From: Oscillospiraceae bacterium
GTDB taxonomy: Bacteria > Bacillota_A > Clostridia > Oscillospirales > Ruminococcaceae
Direction of reading: 5' to 3'
Assembly: GCA_900766795.1 (NCBI GenBank)
Contig: CAAFWX010000199.1
Coordinates: forward strand, 1 to 13,857
Length of the DNA: 13,857 nt
The notes beneath the pieces were generated by a model. It saw only the letters and a program-made list of their open reading frames with translations. It did not search any database and was not told the origin of the DNA. Numbering within the stretch: the first letter of the stretch is position 1; each line of letters starts with the position of its first letter. Position numbers and translations under genes: made by a program. This document shows, piece after piece, positions 1 to 6,798 of this stretch.

Positions 1-136
1 CGACGGCTGCCTTACGGGAAAAACGTGGCAGAATGTGATAGTTGACTTTGACGGCGACGAGAGCCTTATCGGCAGCTTTGTTGACGTTGAGATAACCGAC
101 GCGCTTAACTGGGCGCTGCTCGGAAAAATTGTATAA
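1..136 (+). CDS. miaB: MiaB, tRNA-2-methylthio-N6-isopentenyladenosine synthase, C-terminal fragment (TRAM domain)
   Basis: The reading frame is open from base 2 to a TAA at 134-136 and gives the last 44 residues of a protein whose start lies outside the window. The fragment contains GKTWQNVIVDF, then SLIGSFVDVEITDALNWALLGKIV in outline. This is the typical end of the TRAM RNA-binding domain of MiaB-type radical SAM methylthiotransferases (family knowledge). MiaB adds a methylthio group to i6A37 of tRNAs reading UNN codons, using two [4Fe-4S] clusters bound by upstream domains not visible here. The neighbours support miaB over rimO or mtaB: a YlbF/YmcA-family gene follows by 22 bp, as miaB and ymcA are adjacent in Bacillus, and miaA, which makes the MiaB substrate, lies in the same cluster. 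The catalytic part is absent, so the subfamily call rests on the tail and context. Confidence 0.85.
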   Translation, partial: DGCLTGKTWQNVIVDFDGDESLIGSFVDVEITDALNWALLGKIV

Positions 137-158
137 ATCTATTTAAAGGAGAAAACAA

Positions 159-584
159 ATGAGCGTAATCGAACAGACAAGAATACTTGGCAAGGCAGTG
201 CAGGCAGACGAGAGATACATTGAGTATGTGAGAGCAAAGGAAGCAAACGACGCCGACGAGCAGCTTCAGAACCAAATCGGCGAGTTCAACCTCATCCGCC
301 AGAACCTCGCCATGAAGCAGGGAAAGCCCGAGGAGGAGCAGAACGCGGACAAGATAAGAGAGCTTACCGTTAAAATGCACGCGGCATACGATGAGATAAT
401 GACGAACGAAAATATGGCGGCGTTCAATCTTGCAAAGCAGGGTATGGACAAGCTGATGAGCGAGATAAACGTTATCCTCACCTATTCCATGGAGGGAATG
501 GACCCCGAAACCTGCCCGAGCGAGGTGCCCACGGGCAGCGCAAGCTGCTCGGGAAGCTGCGAGGGCTGCGGCGGCTGCGGCTGA
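159..584 (+). CDS. YlbF/YmcA (RicF/RicA)-family protein with a cysteine-rich C-terminal tail
   Basis: This 141-residue protein starts at ATG 159, 7 bp after AAAGGAG (145-151). Residues about 3-112 are predicted to be mostly helical and charged, and they resemble the YlbF/YmcA family by pattern (an early ARILGKAV-like helix, an EFNxxRQNLAMKQGK turn and a final LMSEIN helix). In B. subtilis, YmcA (RicA), YlbF (RicF) and YaaT (RicT) form a complex that affects RNA maturation, competence, sporulation and biofilm formation and that binds [4Fe-4S] clusters through cysteines. Here the tail after residue 112 is Gly/Ser/Cys-rich with five cysteines, C119, C130, C134, C137 and C140, the last four spaced C-x3-C-x2-C-x2-C. 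Metal or Fe-S binding is an inference from this spacing. The gene sits between miaB and mutS, as ymcA sits beside miaB in Bacillus, but I cannot say whether it is the RicA or RicF counterpart. Confidence 0.8.
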   Translation: MSVIEQTRILGKAVQADERYIEYVRAKEANDADEQLQNQIGEFNLIRQNLAMKQGKPEEEQNADKIRELTVKMHAAYDEIMTNENMAAFNLAKQGMDKLMSEINVILTYSMEGMDPETCPSEVPTGSASCSGSCEGCGGCG

Positions 585-628
585 TATTAAGGGGCTTTAA
601 GAATTTTTGGAAACGGAGTTGAAGCGAT

Positions 629-3220
629 ATGGCACAGGAAACGGAAAAGCTGTCCCCAATGCTAAAGCAGTACCTTGACATAAAGGCGAAGTATGAGGAC
701 TATATCCTGTTTTTCAGGCTGGGAGATTTCTATGAAATGTTCTTTGAGGACGCTGTCACCGTTTCGCGCGAGCTGGAGCTTGCGCTGACGGCGAGGGCAG
801 GCTCACCCATGTGCGGCGTGCCGTATCACAGCAGCGAGATATACCTGAAAAAGCTTATAGACAAGGGCTTCAAGGTTGCCATCTGCGAGCAGCTTACCGA
901 CCCCGCCGCCGCAAAGGGTCTTGTGGAGCGCGATGTTATACGGCTTGTCACGGCGGGTACTGTAATTGAAGCGAGTATGCTCAACGAGGACAGCAACAAC
1001 TTCATTGCCTGCGTATACACCGAAGGTGAGGCTTCCGCCGCCGTGTTTGCCGACCTTTCCACGGGCGAGGTGCACGTCTTTGAGAAGCACGGAAAAAAGC
1101 GCGAGCAGGAAATTATCTCCGAGCTGTCGCGCTTCGACCCGGTTGAGCTTTTGGTAGACAAGCGCTTTGTGGAGATGAAGGAGGTTCACGCATTCGTGCG
1201 CGACCGCCTTAAGCGCTGCATGTGCGAAACGATTTCGGACGAAAGCTTTGACAGCACCGACACCGAAGTCATCACAAAGCAGTTTGAGAACACCGAAGCC
1301 ATGGAGGGAATTTCGGCGCTCCCGCTTGCGCAGAAAGCGCTGTGCGCAATGTTCCGCTATTTCGGCGAAACCCAGAAAGCCACCGTCAAGCGCTTTGTCA
1401 GCATGAAAGTGCACTCGGGCGATGAGTTCATGGGAATAAACCTCACGACCCGCCGCAATCTGGAGCTTACGGAAACCATGCGCACCAAGGAAAAGCGCGG
1501 CTCGCTGCTGTGGGTGCTGGACAAGACCATAACCAGCATGGGCAGACGAAAGCTGCGCACATGGCTGGAGCAGCCGCTGATAAACCCCACCGAGATACTC
1601 CGCCGCCTTGACGCGGTTGAGGAGCTGACGAAAAACAGCGTTGCGCTGGGCGACATCATTGACGCTCTGGGCGGGATATACGACCTCGAGCGGCTTATGA
1701 CCCGCGTAATGTACAAGTCGGCTTCCCCGCGGGATATCTATTCGCTGGGGCTAACCTGTCAGAAGCTTCCCGCGCTTAAAGAGTGCCTTGAGAGAATGAG
1801 CGCCCGCCTGCTGGTGTCCCTTAACAGCGAGATAAGCGCTCTGGAGGAGGTTGCCTCCCTCGTGGAGAATGCCATTGTGGACGACCCGCCGCTCACGATG
1901 AAAGACGGCGGAGTTATCCGCGACGGCTTCAACGACGAGATAGACCGCCTGCGCAAAATCACGGGCGGCGGCAAGGATATCCTAGCCGAGATAGAGGAGC
2001 GCGAGCGCGCCGCCACAGGCATACGCACGCTGAAAGTAGGCTACAACCGCGTTTTCGGATATTACATCGAGGTGTCCAAAAGCTTTGTGTCGCAGGTGCC
2101 CCCGCACTACCACCGAAAGCAGACCCTGACGACGGGCGAGCGATACATAACCGACGAGCTGAAAAAGATTGAGGGCGAAATTCTCGGCGCAAACGACAAG
2201 ATACTGGCTCTTGAGCAGGCGGTGTTCTCCGAGGTGCGCGATTTTATAGCAACCCGTCTTGAGCAGATACAGACCACCGCGCAGGCGGTTTCTGCGGTTG
2301 ATGTGCTGTGCTCCTACGCGCAGGCGGCGGTGCAGAATAACTATGTGAAGCCCGAGATAACCCTCGAAAGCGTAATCGACATAAAGGACGGACGTCACCC
2401 TGTCATTGAGAAGATGATGCACGACGACAGGCAGTTCACCCCCAACGACACCTACCTCGACCTTGCGGACAACCGCCTTATCATCATCACAGGACCGAAC
2501 ATGTCGGGTAAATCCACCTTCATGCGCCAGACCGCGATAATCGTTTTGATGGCGCAGATAGGCTGCTTTGTGCCCGCGCGGTATGCGAAAATTGGCGTTG
2601 TGGACAAGATATTCACACGAGTAGGCGCGTCCGATGACCTCACGGCGGGGCAGTCTACGTTCATGGTTGAGATGAACGAGGTTGCGGATATCCTGAAAAA
2701 CGCAACCCGCAAGAGCCTTGTAATCCTTGACGAGATAGGCAGAGGCACCTCCACCTTTGACGGAATATCCATAGCCAAGTCCGTTGCAGAGTACATCAGC
2801 GGAAAGAACATCGGCTGCAAAACGCTGTTCGCTACCCACTACCATGAGCTTATCTCCATGGAGCGCGAGTACGACGGAATCCGCAATTTCAGCGTTGCCG
2901 TCAGCAAGCGTGGAGATGACATCAAGTTCCTGCACAAGATAGTGGAGGGCGGCACGGACGACAGCTACGGAATCGAAGTAGCGAAGCTTGCGGGGCTTCC
3001 CTCAAAAGTCATTTCCCGCGCCAAGGAGGAGCTTAAGGACCTCGAGGTGAGCGGCAAGGTGAAGCTTGCCGAAGCCATCGAAAAGAGCGCGGACAGCCAG
3101 TTCAGCTTCGCCGCGGTGAACGAGCAGAACGCCATCGCACGGCTTCGCGCCGCGGATATCAACAGCATGAGCCCGCTTGACGCGCTGATGTTTGTAAAGG
3201 AATTGAAAGACACGCTGTAA
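629..3220 (+). CDS. mutS: MutS, DNA mismatch recognition ATPase
   Basis: MutS binds mismatches and small loops in DNA and, with ATP, recruits MutL to start repair. The protein is 863 residues, close to the Bacillus and E. coli lengths. Near the N terminus GDFYEMFFEDA holds the Phe-x-Glu mismatch-wedge motif, followed by CGVPYH. The C-terminal ABC-type ATPase has Walker A GPNMSGKST (622-630), the DDLxxGQSTFMVEM signature, Walker B with DE at 701-702 in LDEIGRGTSTFDG, and FATHYHE (734-740) with the switch His737. QFSF (824-827) near the C terminus matches the Q-x-S-F beta-clamp binding motif known in MutS. The start is ATG 629, with GGAG at 615-618. A 44-bp gap separates it from the YlbF-like gene, and mutL follows by 36 bp. 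Nothing is truncated. It is MutS1, not MutS2, because the mismatch domain is present and no Smr domain is seen. Confidence 0.98.
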   Translation: MAQETEKLSPMLKQYLDIKAKYEDYILFFRLGDFYEMFFEDAVTVSRELELALTARAGSPMCGVPYHSSEIYLKKLIDKGFKVAICEQLTDPAAAKGLVERDVIRLVTAGTVIEASMLNEDSNNFIACVYTEGEASAAVFADLSTGEVHVFEKHGKKREQEIISELSRFDPVELLVDKRFVEMKEVHAFVRDRLKRCMCETISDESFDSTDTEVITKQFENTEAMEGISALPLAQKALCAMFRYFGETQKATVKRFVSMKVHSGDEFMGINLTTRRNLELTETMRTKEKRGSLLWVLDKTITSMGRRKLRTWLEQPLINPTEILRRLDAVEELTKNSVALGDIIDALGGIYDLERLMTRVMYKSASPRDIYSLGLTCQKLPALKECLERMSARLLVSLNSEISALEEVASLVENAIVDDPPLTMKDGGVIRDGFNDEIDRLRKITGGGKDILAEIEERERAATGIRTLKVGYNRVFGYYIEVSKSFVSQVPPHYHRKQTLTTGERYITDELKKIEGEILGANDKILALEQAVFSEVRDFIATRLEQIQTTAQAVSAVDVLCSYAQAAVQNNYVKPEITLESVIDIKDGRHPVIEKMMHDDRQFTPNDTYLDLADNRLIIITGPNMSGKSTFMRQTAIIVLMAQIGCFVPARYAKIGVVDKIFTRVGASDDLTAGQSTFMVEMNEVADILKNATRKSLVILDEIGRGTSTFDGISIAKSVAEYISGKNIGCKTLFATHYHELISMEREYDGIRNFSVAVSKRGDDIKFLHKIVEGGTDDSYGIEVAKLAGLPSKVISRAKEELKDLEVSGKVKLAEAIEKSADSQFSFAAVNEQNAIARLRAADINSMSPLDALMFVKELKDTL

Positions 3221-3256
3221 ACCCCTGTTCCCGAATGGGATTAGAAAGAGAGATAA

Positions 3257-5386
3257 ATGCCAAAGATTAATCTGCTTGACAAAAGCGTATACGAGCTTAT
3301 CGCGGCGGGCGAGGTAATCGAGCGCCCCGCTTCTGTGATAAAGGAGCTTGCGGAGAACTCAATTGACGCAGGCGCAAAGACCGTGACCGTGGAGATAAAG
3401 CGCGGCGGTATTACATATATCCGCGTAAGCGACGACGGCTGCGGCATAGCCTACGAGGATATCCCGACGGCATTCCTGCGCCACGCGACCAGTAAGGTGT
3501 ATTCTGCGGACGACCTCGAGAATATAAACACCCTAGGCTTTCGCGGCGAGGCGCTTGCTTCGGTATGCGCCGTGGGCAGGGTTCAGCTTACAAGCAAGCG
3601 CCCCGAGGATAAGCTTGGCACAAGCTATCGTATCGAGGGCGGCGAGGTTGTCGAATACGACCGCACAGGCTGCGCAGACGGCACAACAATAATTATCCGC
3701 GACCTTTTTTTCAACACTCCCGCGCGGCTTAAGTTCCTCAAAAAAGACGTCACCGAGGGAAACTACTGCGCCGCTGTGGTGGAAAAGCTTGCGCTTTCGC
3801 ACCCCGATATCTCCTTTCGCCTGATTCGCGACGGAAAGCAGACCATGATAACAGGCGGCGACGGGGAGTATTACAGCGCGGTGTATTCCGTTTTCGGAAA
3901 GCAGTTTGCCGCAGGGCTTGTGCCGGTTGAGAATATCTATCGTGACATAAGCGTAGTAGGCTACGTTTCTTCGCCGCTTGCCACAAGAAAGAACCGCTCC
4001 ATGCAGCACTTCTTCGTAAACGGCAGAAGCGTCAAAAGCCCGCTTTGCAGCGCCGCAATCGAGGAAGCCTTCCGCAATACAATCATGGTAGGAAAATTCC
4101 CCGCGTGCGTGCTGTGCATTAACATCGACCCGTCCCAGCTTGACGCAAACATCTCTCCCGCAAAGACCGAGGTGCGCTTCTCCAATGAAAAAGCGGTTTT
4201 TGACGCAATCTATTTTGCCGTAAAGAACGGGCTTCTGGGCTTTGACGAAAGCAGGGAAATCCAGCTCCCGAACGCCGCCGACAAAGCGCCCGAGGAACCG
4301 CAGGAGCCTGCCCGCGAAAAAGCGCCCGAAAACGAGCGCGTGTCCACCATGGCTATTCCGTCCGGACGAGAAACTGTGCTTTACCCGCAGGGAAAAAGCG
4401 CTCCCGAAAAGCTTCCTCTCCGACAGGAATACCAAAACGCCGAGCAGCAGGTTATGGAGGAAGTCGTGCCGCCGCTGCTGAAAAGAACAGAGCCGCCCGA
4501 GCCGCCGCTTGAAAGCTTCCCGGGGTTTGCGTTTCTCTCGCAGAAAAGCTTTGAGAAGAAGCCCGAAAAAACCGAGCAGCCCCGCACCTCAACCGCTGAT
4601 ATCATTGCGAGAATGAGAGCCGAGAGCGGCGAAGAAGCCGTAGAAACTCAGCCCCTCCCCGAATCCCCCTTTGAAGAAAAGCCGCAGGAAACAGCGCTTT
4701 CCGCCGGCGATATTCTGCCGAAAAGCCCCGCTCCTGAAGCCAAGCATGAGCCTGAAAATCAATTCCCACCAAAAGCCCCCGAGCAGCCCTCCGCCGAGGA
4801 AACTCCCGAAGCCCCCCGCACGCAGGTGCGCGTAGTGGGAGAGCTGTTCAAGACCTACATAATTTGCGAAAGCAGCGAGGGAATGATACTGATAGACAAG
4901 CACGCGGCGCATGAGCGGATAAACTTCGAGAACTTCAAGCGCGGTGTGAACATGCACGGGCAGCTTCTGCTTGAGCCTGTGGAGGTAACGCTTGCACCCG
5001 AGGAATACGAAGCGGTGAGCAGCTTTGCCGCGAAGCTTGCGGACGTGGGAATACTTCTGAAGTTCCCCGAGGGCGGAAAAGTGCTGGTGGAGGGAATGCC
5101 GCAGGCACTTGACAGCACCGACCCCGCAGAGCTTGTGGAGAGTATCGCGCAGCTTCTTGCGAGCGGCAACGACAACGCCGAGGGCGCGCTGTTTGACGAT
5201 GTGCTTCACACGATGGCGTGCAAGGCTTCCATACGCGGCAATGAGAAAACCGACATCACCGAGCTTGCCGCGCTTGCCGACCGCGTGCTTAACGACCGCG
5301 CTATACGCTATTGCCCTCACGGCAGACCCGTTTTGACGCAGATATCCCGCAGCCAGCTTGAGCGCTATTTCAGCAGGCAGGTGTAG
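3257..5386 (+). CDS. mutL: MutL, mismatch repair endonuclease/ATPase
   Basis: MutL couples mismatch recognition by MutS to strand incision. The N-terminal GHKL ATPase shows ELAENSIDAGA (30-40), DDGCGI and TLGFRGEAL (92-100), followed by DLFFNTPAR. A Pro/Glu/Lys-rich linker with low complexity spans about residues 330-520. The C-terminal domain carries the endonuclease motifs of MutH-independent species: DKHAAHERINFE (547-558), a D-x-HA-x2-E-x4-E motif with Lys where Gln is common; ACKASIRGN starting at 654; and CPHGRP (686-691). QLLLEP (569-574) fits the Q-x2-[LI]-x-P beta-clamp motif of bacterial MutL. At 709 residues it is longer than Bacillus MutL (about 630), mostly because of the linker. 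The ribosome site before ATG 3257 is weak (AAAGAGAG), yet the N-terminal motif is placed exactly as expected. It lies 36 bp after mutS and 21 bp before miaA. Confidence 0.97.
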   Translation: MPKINLLDKSVYELIAAGEVIERPASVIKELAENSIDAGAKTVTVEIKRGGITYIRVSDDGCGIAYEDIPTAFLRHATSKVYSADDLENINTLGFRGEALASVCAVGRVQLTSKRPEDKLGTSYRIEGGEVVEYDRTGCADGTTIIIRDLFFNTPARLKFLKKDVTEGNYCAAVVEKLALSHPDISFRLIRDGKQTMITGGDGEYYSAVYSVFGKQFAAGLVPVENIYRDISVVGYVSSPLATRKNRSMQHFFVNGRSVKSPLCSAAIEEAFRNTIMVGKFPACVLCINIDPSQLDANISPAKTEVRFSNEKAVFDAIYFAVKNGLLGFDESREIQLPNAADKAPEEPQEPAREKAPENERVSTMAIPSGRETVLYPQGKSAPEKLPLRQEYQNAEQQVMEEVVPPLLKRTEPPEPPLESFPGFAFLSQKSFEKKPEKTEQPRTSTADIIARMRAESGEEAVETQPLPESPFEEKPQETALSAGDILPKSPAPEAKHEPENQFPPKAPEQPSAEETPEAPRTQVRVVGELFKTYIICESSEGMILIDKHAAHERINFENFKRGVNMHGQLLLEPVEVTLAPEEYEAVSSFAAKLADVGILLKFPEGGKVLVEGMPQALDSTDPAELVESIAQLLASGNDNAEGALFDDVLHTMACKASIRGNEKTDITELAALADRVLNDRAIRYCPHGRPVLTQISRSQLERYFSRQV

Positions 5387-5407
5387 GGCATAAGGAGACG
5401 CTCCGAG

Positions 5408-6370
5408 ATGAACAATATTATTATAGTAGTCTGCGGTCCAACCGCCTCGGGAAAGACGGCGCTTGCCGTGGAGCTTGCGAAGAAATATGACGGCGAGGTT
5501 ATCTCGGCGGATTCCATGCAGATATACACCGACATGGACATAGCCTCCGCAAAGGCTACCCCCGAGGAGCAGCAGGGCATTCCGCACCACCTGCTTAATT
5601 TCCTTGACCCGTCGATAAGCTTTTCGGTTGCGGAGTGGGTGGGACTTTGCGGCGAGTGCGTAAGCGAAATTTTCTCCCGTGGAAAAACGCCGATAATCTG
5701 CGGCGGCACGGGGCTGTACATCTCGTCGTTTGTGGACAATCTCGAGTTTGACGACAGCGAGTGCGACTATGCTTTCCGCGAGGAAATGCGCCGCTTCGCC
5801 GACGAGCGGGGCAAGACCGCGCTGCTTGAAAAGCTGCGGGAGATTGACCCCGAAACCGCCGAAACGCTCCACGAGAATAACGTTGGCAGGATAATCCGCG
5901 CACTGGAGGTATACAAAACCACGGGACACACCATCTCCGAAGCGAAGCGAATGTCGCGCCGCACCCCGTCGCCCTATCGCTTTGTGATGATGACGATAGA
6001 GTACGCAGACAGGACGCGGCTTCATGAGCGGATAAACCTGCGGGTTGACAAAATGCTGGAAGCAGGGCTTCTCGAGGAAGCGCGCGCCTGCTTCGCGGAT
6101 AAGAGCCGCCCCACAGCCGCGCAGGCAATCGGCTGCAAGGAGCTTTACCCCTACCTGCGCGGAGAAAAGACCCTCGAGGAGTGCGTCGAGGAGCTTAAGC
6201 TGCGCACCCGCCAGTATGCCAAGCGGCAGATGACGTGGTTTCGCCGCGACGAGCGCATACGAAAGCTTATCGTCGAGGAGGGCGACGCTCTCGCCGACAT
6301 GACCGCCAAGGCTCAGGCAATCATCGCCGAGGAGGTAAAAAGGCTCTGTGCAGGCGAATCTGACGGTTGA
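5408..6370 (+). CDS. miaA: MiaA, tRNA dimethylallyltransferase
   Basis: MiaA transfers a dimethylallyl group from DMAPP to N6 of A37 in tRNAs that read UNN codons, making the i6A that MiaB then methylthiolates. The protein is 320 residues, the usual bacterial length. It has the P-loop GPTASGKT (10-17), the SADSMQIYTDMDIASAKAT substrate region, GIPHHLLN, GGTGLY (99-104), QAIGCKE and KRQMTWFRR (272-280), all in the family order. The start is ATG 5408 with AAGGAG at 5392-5397, 10 bp upstream. The gene is the last of the tightly spaced left-hand group. The miaA-hfq order is widespread in bacteria. No clear intrinsic terminator follows it before the hfq promoter, so transcripts from upstream may continue into hfq. 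Confidence 0.97.
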   Translation: MNNIIIVVCGPTASGKTALAVELAKKYDGEVISADSMQIYTDMDIASAKATPEEQQGIPHHLLNFLDPSISFSVAEWVGLCGECVSEIFSRGKTPIICGGTGLYISSFVDNLEFDDSECDYAFREEMRRFADERGKTALLEKLREIDPETAETLHENNVGRIIRALEVYKTTGHTISEAKRMSRRTPSPYRFVMMTIEYADRTRLHERINLRVDKMLEAGLLEEARACFADKSRPTAAQAIGCKELYPYLRGEKTLEECVEELKLRTRQYAKRQMTWFRRDERIRKLIVEEGDALADMTAKAQAIIAEEVKRLCAGESDG

Positions 6371-6470
6371 TGCACACATTTGCGTTATTTGGGTCAAAAT
6401 TGTAGAAAACTTCCAAAAAAATATTTATAAATTAGCATAAAAACAGCTAGATTTTTTTGAATGTATGTGT

Positions 6471-6476
6471 TATAAT
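6471..6476 (+). promoter_or_regulatory. Probable extended -10 promoter for hfq and the downstream operon
   Basis: TATAAT at 6471-6476 is preceded by TGT at 6468-6470, giving an extended -10 element (TGTTATAAT). The expected -35 position (6448-6453, TAGATT) matches the consensus poorly, which is tolerated when an extended -10 is present. A strongly A/T-rich stretch at 6411-6458 lies upstream and could act as an UP-like element (inference). The start of transcription would be near 6483, giving an hfq leader of about 70 nt. A weaker TATAAA at 6426-6431 is also present. No other intergenic gap in the window has a comparable element. Confidence 0.7.
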
Positions 6477-6498
6477 AGAGCATATAGTATGGGGTTAC

Positions 6499-6520
6499 TT
6501 TGCATTTTTTCAAATGCAGG
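6499..6520 (+). other. Small hairpin in the hfq 5' leader
   Basis: TGCATTT (6501-6507) and AAATGCA (6512-6518) are perfect inverse complements around a 4-nt loop. The stem can extend by two G-U pairs at 6499-6500 and 6519-6520. It lies in the predicted leader between the promoter and the hfq ribosome site (AGGTGG, 6539-6544). It has no following U-run, so it is not a terminator. A role in mRNA stability or hfq autoregulation is only a guess. Confidence 0.45.
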
Positions 6521-6552
6521 CACCGAAATATAGAGAAAAGGTGGTATTTTGT

Positions 6553-6798
6553 ATGGCAAAAGAAATCAATCTTCAAGACGTGTTCCTCAATCAGGCGAGG
6601 AAAGACCGTATTCCTGTTACAATCTATATTACAAACGGATTCCAGTTTAAGGGAATCGTAAAGGGCTTCGACAACTATACTGTCATTCTTGACACGGACG
6701 GCAAGCAGAATCTTATTTATAAGCATGCTATCTCGACCATAACCCCGTTCAAGCCCGTTTCCATCCTTGACGCCTACGAGAAGAACGAGGAAGAATAA
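6553..6798 (+). CDS. hfq: Hfq, RNA chaperone (Sm-like)
   Basis: Hfq is a hexameric Sm-like ring that binds U-rich and A-rich RNA and helps small RNAs act on mRNAs. I place the start at ATG 6553, which gives an 81-residue [14 protein letters not shown] start, because AGGTGG at 6539-6544 lies 8 bp upstream. The frame stays open back to an ATG at 6457, but that start would place the promoter inside the gene and add a non-conserved extension. Sm1 runs through [41 protein letters not shown] in outline. Sm2 is [13 protein letters not shown], with the YKHA RNA-binding residues intact. The protein ends in a short acidic tip (DAYEKNEEE). Hfq follows miaA as in many bacteria, and its TAA directly abuts the ATG of the next gene. 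Confidence 0.97.
   Translation: MAKEINLQDVFLNQARKDRIPVTIYITNGFQFKGIVKGFDNYTVILDTDGKQNLIYKHAISTITPFKPVSILDAYEKNEEE

Noticed and set aside
4589..6397. Open frame of 602 codons on the minus strand, antisense to mutL and miaA
   Set aside because: It covers two clear plus-strand genes, has no recognisable motif in its translation, and long antisense frames are expected with this codon bias. Similar minus-strand frames at 1982-2935, 3533-4435, 9971-11230, 11405-12865 and 12893-13831 were rejected for the same reason.
6371..6460. Possible intrinsic terminator after miaA
   Set aside because: Only weak A-T pairing around the T-run at 6452-6458 is present, with no GC-rich stem.
6457..6552. Upstream in-frame ATG extending Hfq by 32 residues
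   Set aside because: It would start before the -10 element, the extra residues are not Hfq-like, and the ATG at 6553 has a well-spaced ribosome site.
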